Below the pieces are notes generated by a model that saw only the letters and a list, made by a program, of their open reading frames with translations, was not told the DNA's origin and searched no databases. DNA of 11,979 nucleotides from JAJFTV01 sp964426355. Its GTDB lineage: Bacteria; Chloroflexota; Anaerolineae; Anaerolineales; Anaerolineaceae. Location of the stretch: positions 1 to 11,979 of the forward strand of contig CAYRRA010000138.1 of NCBI GenBank assembly GCA_964426355.1, given 5' to 3'. Numbering within the stretch: the stretch's first letter is position 1; each line of letters starts with the position of its first letter. Position numbers and translations under genes: made by a program. Shown in pieces: positions 5,708-11,979 of the stretch.

Positions 5708-8700
5708 CTATTCAATAACCATCACATCACCTGCGCTTCGCCCAAAGACCTCAGGCGAATACATCTCTTCAGCCTTGCTGGGCGGGACAATGAACCTTCC
5801 GGGTGTAGTTGCGCGAGCGACATACGTGTACTCATAGACACCATCCCAAAGAAGCTGGGTAAACGCCTCAACACGCTCATCACGCAGGTTCTGATGTTGA
5901 TACCATCTCCACCACCACCACCATCCAACTTGCTGGCTGTTTGGGTCTGAGGGGATATTTTCCGAGACAGCCAGGGCAGGGTTGATAATCTCCAAACCAG
6001 CCGGCAGCGGATCAACTAATGCAACATGATACCGGCGATTATCCGCCACCATCGTCACACGAACTCGAACGCGTGCACCGGCTTTCACATACCAGGCACC
6101 ATCCTCACCCAGCCGTACATCGTCCGGGTCATCCACAGCCTCATAAACCCGCTGTACAACAAACCCCATATCCACCGGCGGCATCTGTAAATCAGTCGGA
6201 GCATACCGGAGACCCAATCGATAATACAAACGACCATCGCCTTCTTTCTGTACAATCAGGTCTTGCATTTCACCAGTTTCCATGGCATCCAACAAATATT
6301 CCATCGGTACTTCAATCAGATAGCGGTCCGTGCTGTAGCCCTCAAACTCGCTTGACCCGGCATACGTCTCCCCCAGCCAGATTCGGGCAACAAAACCAGG
6401 CTCCTGTGACTCGTATGCATCAAAGTAGCTGTCCAGTGCAAGTAAAACAAAGACGTTTTCCTGCGTATTGCCCCAGCGACCGCGTGTTTGATGTGCCAGC
6501 AGACCATTGACCACCTTGGGGATCAAATCGCTCTGTGGGTTATCGGCAATCATTGCGTCCAGCAAAAGTGCATCGGTGCGCCTGTTGGAATGCAGCAGCA
6601 CATAGTCGTCATCACCATAAGAAGTGGTGAAGTTGGCTGCCCCTGCGGTTTCCACTACCCGGTTGTTCACATGCTGGCGAATGCTACTTACCTCATCATC
6701 ATATCCAGTCTCGCCCGCCAAAACCTGCCAGATCCAGGCAATTGCATCCAGCGAAAGCTGCTCAAGCCCGGCATCTTCCAACAACGCGGCTGCTTTGGCA
6801 GGATCGGAGTCATTCATCCGGTCACGCACATATAACGCATAAGCACTGATCGTCCAGCGAGCCTGTTCCGAATACCAGTAAGGGTAATAATTCTCTATAT
6901 ATTGTAAATAATTGAGTGCCTTATCCCACATATTGCCCGAGACATAGAAATCCATCTCGCGGGCACGTTGTAAGGCATGTGCCACATGCACAGTATGATA
7001 CGGGATCGACTCATTTCCCCGCCGCCAGTATGGAAAACCGCCGTCATAATTTTGCAGACTGGTTAATTCTTCAATGTCGGCACGTAAGGCTTCTTCCATT
7101 GCTTCTGGAGAGGGTAAACCCTCAGCTTCGAAGGCAGAAAGCACATCTCGCAGGGCAGCAATGCCCAAAATACGAGATGCGATTTGCTCAGAACAGTCAT
7201 AGGGATAAGAAACAATATAGAGTACCGCATCGGTCAACGCCTGTAGTGCCGTAGAAGAAGTGGTAATCTCCAGCCCGCCAAACTGCGGAAAGACATCTTC
7301 TGGTTTCGCCAACGGCTGCGCAATAGCGCCTTCGTCAACCACGCCGTAAACGGCGAAAGCCTCGGTGGTTGCGGGTGTATAAACGGGAAGCGAAATATTC
7401 GCCGCATCGCTGTTCACCCCAGAGACAGCCGCAACCTGGAATTGGGCACTGCCAGCCATAACCGTCCTGGCGGGGAACCTCACCTCCACCCGGTCATTTG
7501 CTGGAATAATGACGCGCAATCCCTGTTCACCGGTCAGTTCAAGATTGCCTGTCTCAACCACTACCTCCGCTGTCATTTCTTCATCCGTCTGGTTTTGAAG
7601 GACAATCGGCAGATCAAATTGGTCACCAAAATTAAGAAAACGTGGAGCGGATGGGCGTACCATCAAGGGCAGGCGAGCGGTCAGATTCGATTCACCAGTG
7701 CCAAAAAGCTTTCCGCTTTCATCTACGGCTACAACCATGATGCGGTAACGCGTCAGGTTATCCGGCAGGTTAACCTGAATACTGATCTTGCCTTGTTCAT
7801 CGGTGCGCTCAGAGGGGGCAAACAATGCCAGGGGGTTGAAATCGGTGCGAACCGTAATGCCTTGCGCTTCACTCTCAGCACCTTTGCCGGTACCCATATC
7901 CATTGCAGATTCTTCCGCCATCGGTGCTGCCGGTGCTTCCATCATAAACGCTTCACTTACCGTCTCTTCTTCAACATCGCGCGCCATCGTTTGAGTTGCC
8001 ATCACCTGTTGTTGAACATTACTGGTTAAAGAAAGCGGATCCACCAGGATAATGTTGGATCGCGCATACTTACTTTCAGTGCCAGAGGGACGGCTTGCAT
8101 AGAAAATTGAGATCGGATCGGTAAGCTGGTAATTGGTCAGAGCCAGAATAGCTTCATCGACCACCACCACCGCCAGGCTTGCCTCTGAAACCGGTTTTCC
8201 TGCAGCATCGCGTAGGGTTACATCGATTGTCGTTTCTGTGCCAGGTGATAACTGGGTTTCTTCAGGGGTTACCTCAAGACTGAGCTGGCGACTAAGCGGA
8301 GGGACGTTCAACGTCAGGTTCCCGCTTGCATACGCCGGACGGTCCGGCACATCCTGCAACGGCTCCCCTTCATCGTCCATACGTGTTGCTGCACCTACCA
8401 GGTCTACCTGAACGTGCAGGTTTGGAATATGTGCCTCCTCGATCGGAATTTCCAGGGTGGTTGTTCCATCCACAATCGTGAAACGCTCCGTAGAAAGGAT
8501 GCCGCTGCGGCTGATGGTGAGTAATCCTTCCGCCGGGCTGAAGGGAGACTGCACCAATATCTTTGCCGTTTCTCCAGGTTGATAGGTCTCCTGATCCGGG
8601 ATCAATGTCGCTATCTCTTGTTCCACTTCGCGTGCAGGCGGCTGCTGTCCTCCGCTTACCCAACGGGTAATCTGGCTCTGGTTGGCACGCCCCATCTCAT

Positions 8701-11700
8701 CTGTAATCTCAGCCGTGATCAGGTATCTCCCGCCGATATTTGTTTCAAATGTACAGCAGACTGGCTCTTCCTGCGACCCCACCGTACATTCCTGTGGGTC
8801 TACCTGGTTTTCTTTCCAGGAGCCATTTTCGTATTTCCATTCCATGCGTGCCGCAGTCACCTTGATCGGACGATCAACAACCGGGTTCCCATCCAGATCA
8901 ACCACGATTAATTCGATCTCCAATGGATCACCGCGTTCAACAAAATATTTTTCGGTGCGCATGCCCACGTACAGGCTGGCGGGATGCACCAGAAGGCTCG
9001 TCGAACTGGACCATGCCTGCCGGTTCACATCCATCACTACAGATTCCGCTTGAATGATGTGAGGCTGTGGGTCGCCCTGATCATCAAAGTCAATCCGCAG
9101 ATAATGATTTCCCGTAGCATCCGTGCGCCCCATAAAGGATTGGTACAAACCACCGGAGCCATACGAAGCCATATCATACTCATACCACCACCATGGGGTC
9201 CATTGACCAAATACAAACCCATGCCAGTTGGGCGGTTGGTAATTTGTTGTTGAAGAGGTAACGTTCCATGTCACCTCAGCGTTTGGCAGGGCGCCTCCGG
9301 CATAATAGGCTGCTTCAACAGCCGTGATAGCATAGTCTCCATTGAAATACGGACCTGTTGTTTCATTCCGGGTAGTTACCTCAAACTCCGGTCGACGAAA
9401 TTCCTGGATCTGGAAACCATGCCCATATTGTGTGTAATCGACCTGGGACAAACTGCCCCGGGCTTCAATATACACCTGTGCGTATCCCAGATTGGCATTC
9501 TCAGGGATGGTGAATGAAAAATCAAAACCGCCCAGTTCATCTACCTCAGCGCTCCCGCTGCCAATGTCATTTCCCTGCGGATCCACCACCGAATAGTTGA
9601 CCGATTGCACCCGACCACCTGGCAGCCCCACATCACCCCCCTGGGTTCCCCCCACGATGCGCAGCCAACCTTTGAGATGCACCTCTTCTCCTGGCTTGTA
9701 CATGGCGCGATCATCAAACACATACCAGCTCAGCGTATCATTCACTTTGCGGGAAGCCCACACATCATCAGACCAGGTATAGCTTGAACGCGGCAGCAGA
9801 GCAACATCTTTACCCTTTGTTGCCGTCAGATATAGGATGCCCGTGTTAGGAATATCGAAACGCGCCAACCCGTCTTCTCCGGTTGTCACACTCAAATCCC
9901 CATCCGAACGGATGGTAATGCCGGATAATGGCGCACCATCTTCTAAGGCTGTTGCCCAGGCAACCATCTCGCTATGGTCAACAATGGCGTCTAACCCAAT
10001 CTGAGTCACCTGCACCCAGGTTAGGATGTGTTCCCAATAACGCTCTTTTTCAAAAAAACCTTTGGGCGGTTTGATGATCATAATAAAATGACCATAGTCG
10101 CCTTCCATCACATCGCTCAGGTCAATCAACGTTTCCGTCAACACATCAGAAGGTGCTTCCAGGTTGATGGTATCATCCATCACCAGTCGTCCCGGCGGAT
10201 TGGGCGGGTTATCTGTGCGGGCATATTCGCGTAAAAATGTTTTATATGCAGCCCAATCCGATGGCTCCACAGCATACACATTGACATACACTTTGGTGTA
10301 ATTCATCGTATAGATGGATACACCGGGCTTCTTGGAAGCCGGGTCAACTGTGATAAAGGATTCATTCGGTCCAATCAGCACCGGCTCTGCCTGCCCTACT
10401 TTGAATGTTAATTTTTCATCATTTCCCAACCGCTGTCCGAAGATATCGGTAATCTCGCTGTTCACTGTGACGCGATACGTGGTGCTGCCCTCAGTTATGC
10501 CTTTGATGGTGATGGTATTGCCAAAGATATTCACCGTTGCACCAGCAACAGGTGGGGAAATACTGATCATGCTCTCAAGGAATTTCTCAGTATCAAGCGG
10601 ATTATTGAATTGAATGTAAAACGGTACCAGAGGATAACAATCATCACTGTAAAAAGAACAACCATGATCTTCAATTTTCAGCGGCGAATATGTGTAAAAA
10701 TTGTAAGATTGGGTTGTGGTTGTGGTCAGGGGTCCTTCTGCTGATGGAGTCTCAGGACCAATTTTGACCTGGATCTCTGAATTTTTCGGAAGTGCTTCAC
10801 GGGCTTTAAACACCAGCCAGCGTCCTTTTGGGGTATATTCGGTGAGCCGGCTTAGCTCCAGGTCCTCTTTAATTTCGTCCTCATCCGCCAGGCGTACCGC
10901 CACATCTTTACCATCCGCTGTAACCTTAATGGTCTCCAATACAGCTTCTGGGTCAATGCGCTGGTCAAATGCGACAAAGAAAAGGGGCTCAAGCGGTTGA
11001 GGCTCGTATGGGTAGGGATATGATGCCGTCAGGACTGGTGGGGGCGTTGTAAATGTCCATGTTACCGACTGGGCAAGCTCGCCACCGGAAGCCGATTTTG
11101 TCCCAGCAGGGATTGAAACGGTATATTCTGTTGCTTTAGGTAATCGGTCAATTTCATCGGAATCGTAGTTAAAGGTTAACGTCTTTGTTCCAACCCATCG
11201 CCATGTGCCGGGCAACTCCGGAGACACCTGTACCGGTATATCGATTTCCGCAAGCTGTTGAAGCGTCCCCAGCGGTACCATCGGCTGATTGAATGTAACG
11301 CTGATAAATGGCGCAACCGAAATTTCCCCTTCCGGAGAATATCGCAACACTTCAAGCACCCCTGGTTGTACGGTTTCAGCAGTCATCTTTTCAGGTTCCG
11401 GCGGAAAATCCTGCGATATTGTCTCGCCGGGTCTGGGCGGCGGAAGCACCTCCGGCGGTAGATTGAACTCCACCTGTTCCTGTGCTTCTTTGGGCATTTC
11501 TGGCATTCGTGCCAGGATCGACTCCACCTCTTCCGGTGTCAAGGGTTCACCTTCAACAGGTTCAATGGGTGTGGCTTCCTGTGGCTCGGATGAGCCTTCA
11601 CTTAGCTGAATGACGAAGCCATTCCCTTCTCCTCGATTTTCCACATCAAGACTTGCTGACATGACACTTCCTTGATTATTTTGATCTACGTAGGTGGGAT

Positions 11701-11827
11701 TGCTGCCGTCTTCGCTTTTTTTGTCCCAGGGAAAAATCCCCTGCAAGGCGCTGCAGCTTAGACTGAATAACAAAATTACTGCTAGAACAGGATACCATCT
11801 ATGCGAAACCCTCTTCCTTTGATACAT
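5708..11827 (-). CDS. bacterial alpha-2-macroglobulin family lipoprotein with intact thioester
   Basis: Surface protease trap of 2039 residues, longer than E. coli YfhM (about 1650). Residues 1-24 are a signal peptide ending at the lipidation candidate Cys25 (FSLSC); a Pro/Glu-rich linker runs to about 157. Domains by recognition: three Ig-like/macroglobulin-type domains (about 158-262, 263-382, 383-480), further macroglobulin domains (about 481-700), an MG2-type domain with DRAMYKPGEEVHLKG near 706-720, the bait-region domain (about 1070-1260, including VVVDEAILALTNYQL), a Met/Ala/Glu-rich bait-like stretch (1276-1323), the A2M core from VRTDFNPLALFAP (1326 on), the thioester domain with CSEQ at 1545-1548 and QNYDGGFPYW at 1592-1601, and a C-terminal macroglobulin domain (about 1900-2039) ending AEEMYSPEVFGRSAGDV. 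On proteolysis of the bait, the thioester is expected to bind the attacker. A strong ribosome site, AAAGGAGG (11836-11843), lies 8 nt before the ATG. PbpC, the usual partner in proteobacteria, is not in the window. Confidence 0.95.
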   Translation of the reverse strand: MYQRKRVSHRWYPVLAVILLFSLSCSALQGIFPWDKKSEDGSNPTYVDQNNQGSVMSASLDVENRGEGNGFVIQLSEGSSEPQEATPIEPVEGEPLTPEEVESILARMPEMPKEAQEQVEFNLPPEVLPPPRPGETISQDFPPEPEKMTAETVQPGVLEVLRYSPEGEISVAPFISVTFNQPMVPLGTLQQLAEIDIPVQVSPELPGTWRWVGTKTLTFNYDSDEIDRLPKATEYTVSIPAGTKSASGGELAQSVTWTFTTPPPVLTASYPYPYEPQPLEPLFFVAFDQRIDPEAVLETIKVTADGKDVAVRLADEDEIKEDLELSRLTEYTPKGRWLVFKAREALPKNSEIQVKIGPETPSAEGPLTTTTTQSYNFYTYSPLKIEDHGCSFYSDDCYPLVPFYIQFNNPLDTEKFLESMISISPPVAGATVNIFGNTITIKGITEGSTTYRVTVNSEITDIFGQRLGNDEKLTFKVGQAEPVLIGPNESFITVDPASKKPGVSIYTMNYTKVYVNVYAVEPSDWAAYKTFLREYARTDNPPNPPGRLVMDDTINLEAPSDVLTETLIDLSDVMEGDYGHFIMIIKPPKGFFEKERYWEHILTWVQVTQIGLDAIVDHSEMVAWATALEDGAPLSGITIRSDGDLSVTTGEDGLARFDIPNTGILYLTATKGKDVALLPRSSYTWSDDVWASRKVNDTLSWYVFDDRAMYKPGEEVHLKGWLRIVGGTQGGDVGLPGGRVQSVNYSVVDPQGNDIGSGSAEVDELGGFDFSFTIPENANLGYAQVYIEARGSLSQVDYTQYGHGFQIQEFRRPEFEVTTRNETTGPYFNGDYAITAVEAAYYAGGALPNAEVTWNVTSSTTNYQPPNWHGFVFGQWTPWWWYEYDMASYGSGGLYQSFMGRTDATGNHYLRIDFDDQGDPQPHIIQAESVVMDVNRQAWSSSTSLLVHPASLYVGMRTEKYFVERGDPLEIELIVVDLDGNPVVDRPIKVTAARMEWKYENGSWKENQVDPQECTVGSQEEPVCCTFETNIGGRYLITAEITDEMGRANQSQITRWVSGGQQPPAREVEQEIATLIPDQETYQPGETAKILVQSPFSPAEGLLTISRSGILSTERFTIVDGTTTLEIPIEEAHIPNLHVQVDLVGAATRMDDEGEPLQDVPDRPAYASGNLTLNVPPLSRQLSLEVTPEETQLSPGTETTIDVTLRDAAGKPVSEASLAVVVVDEAILALTNYQLTDPISIFYASRPSGTESKYARSNIILVDPLSLTSNVQQQVMATQTMARDVEEETVSEAFMMEAPAAPMAEESAMDMGTGKGAESEAQGITVRTDFNPLALFAPSERTDEQGKISIQVNLPDNLTRYRIMVVAVDESGKLFGTGESNLTARLPLMVRPSAPRFLNFGDQFDLPIVLQNQTDEEMTAEVVVETGNLELTGEQGLRVIIPANDRVEVRFPARTVMAGSAQFQVAAVSGVNSDAANISLPVYTPATTEAFAVYGVVDEGAIAQPLAKPEDVFPQFGGLEITTSSTALQALTDAVLYIVSYPYDCSEQIASRILGIAALRDVLSAFEAEGLPSPEAMEEALRADIEELTSLQNYDGGFPYWRRGNESIPYHTVHVAHALQRAREMDFYVSGNMWDKALNYLQYIENYYPYWYSEQARWTISAYALYVRDRMNDSDPAKAAALLEDAGLEQLSLDAIAWIWQVLAGETGYDDEVSSIRQHVNNRVVETAGAANFTTSYGDDDYVLLHSNRRTDALLLDAMIADNPQSDLIPKVVNGLLAHQTRGRWGNTQENVFVLLALDSYFDAYESQEPGFVARIWLGETYAGSSEFEGYSTDRYLIEVPMEYLLDAMETGEMQDLIVQKEGDGRLYYRLGLRYAPTDLQMPPVDMGFVVQRVYEAVDDPDDVRLGEDGAWYVKAGARVRVRVTMVADNRRYHVALVDPLPAGLEIINPALAVSENIPSDPNSQQVGWWWWWRWYQHQNLRDERVEAFTQLLWDGVYEYTYVARATTPGRFIVPPSKAEEMYSPEVFGRSAGDVMVIE
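5903..5923 (-). repeat. CCA trinucleotide run encoding a poly-Trp patch
   Basis: On the plus strand five CCA triplets in a row (5909-5923), plus one more at 5903-5905, encode Trp1969-1973, Arg1974 and Trp1975 in the C-terminal macroglobulin domain. All Trp codons are necessarily TGG, so amino-acid repetition alone produces the DNA repeat. Confidence 0.9.
7184..7195 (-). other. A2M thioester motif CSEQ
   Basis: The codons encode Cys1545-Ser-Glu-Gln1548 within YPYDCSEQIASR, the conserved CxEQ site where Cys and Gln side chains form the reactive thioester. Both reactive residues and the flanking YPY are present, so this is expected to be a covalent-capture A2M and not the thioester-lacking type. 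Confidence 0.93.
7859..8002 (-). other. A2M bait-like low-complexity segment
   Basis: Residues 1276-1323 lie just before the A2M core domain, where the protease-sensitive bait is expected. The stretch is rich in Met, Ala and Glu (for example FMMEAPAAPMAEES at 1294-1307), with few aromatics, one Arg (1283) and one Lys (1315). It looks disordered and accessible. Assignment is by position and composition. Confidence 0.6.
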
Positions 11828-11979
11828 AAGACGACCCTCCTTTGGTTAACAAACCGTCGGCACAAATTTTTCTCTTTTTCTTCAAGAGCTTTTCCGGTCT
11901 CATTTGTACAGTGGAAACGCTCCAACATTCATCCAGGAATCCAGTGAGAAAACGCTCTTTGCATGATAGACGTATTAAC
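11828..11979. other. upstream region of the A2M gene, no gene recognised
   Basis: Apart from the AAAGGAGG ribosome site at 11836-11843, nothing can be assigned. No convincing -35/-10 pair is seen on the minus strand, so the promoter may be unusual or lie beyond the edge. One minus-strand frame is open through the region, but it has no recognisable protein similarity and runs on into the A2M gene out of phase. Confidence 0.5.

Noticed and set aside
6019..6510. 163-codon plus-strand frame opposite the A2M thioester-domain end
   Set aside because: It is a His/Pro/Arg-rich antisense shadow without a ribosome site or known domain.
7442..8029. 195-codon plus-strand frame opposite the A2M gene
   Set aside because: It lies wholly antisense to a well-supported coding region with strong family motifs. 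The Cys/His/Arg-rich composition is typical of a shadow frame.
11828..11979. Open minus-strand frame upstream of the A2M as the end of another gene
   Set aside because: It is too short at the edge, has no recognisable motif and continues out of phase into the A2M coding region.

Overview
The window reads as a chromosomal segment of a free-living bacterium with roughly balanced base composition. The gene families point to a member of the Chloroflexota, probably an Anaerolineae-like lineage. The signs are a GldA-type ATPase next to a GldF-GldG fused permease, a very large alpha-2-macroglobulin (A2M) with a Pro/Glu-rich N-terminus and Trp-rich C-terminal domain, and intergenic pyrimidine/purine-rich inverted-repeat elements. 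This assignment rests on remembered family resemblance, not on a search, and is moderate at best. There are no rRNA or tRNA genes, CRISPR arrays, transposase genes or phage genes.

Left part (1-3775), all genes on the minus strand: reading leftward, a PPC/DUF296 protein (3353-3775), a membrane-anchored HtrA/DegP-type serine protease (2048-3214), an ABC-2 ATPase of the GldA type (929-1855), and a permease that runs into a GldG-like domain and is cut by the window edge (1-920). The ATPase and permease are 8 bp apart and surely form one operon. The protease has its own promoter-like sequence, whose -35 region lies in an inverted repeat.

Middle (3776-4202): a 427-bp divergent gap. It carries a nested inverted-repeat (MITE/REP-like) element at about 3903-4027 with a 39-nt near-perfect hairpin at its centre. 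To its right is a promoter whose -10 box sits inside a 26-bp palindrome. That promoter serves an MFS transporter of the UMF1/Atg22-like family (4203-5606, plus strand).

Right part: a strong bidirectional intrinsic terminator (5624-5660) separates the transporter from a convergent 2039-residue A2M lipoprotein gene (5708-11827, minus strand), which fills half the window. The A2M has a lipoprotein signal, several N-terminal Ig-like/macroglobulin domains, a Met/Ala/Glu-rich bait-like stretch, an intact CSEQ thioester motif, a thioester-domain helical region and a conserved C-terminal macroglobulin domain with a run of five tryptophans.

Functionally the window is rich in cell-envelope genes: an envelope protease, an envelope protease trap, an ABC exporter and an MFS permease. 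Apart from the ATPase-permease operon, nothing in the sequence shows that these genes form a single pathway. The most informative observations are the two promoter palindromes, the nested repeat element, the bait and Trp-rich segments of the A2M, and a possible frameshift at the left edge.
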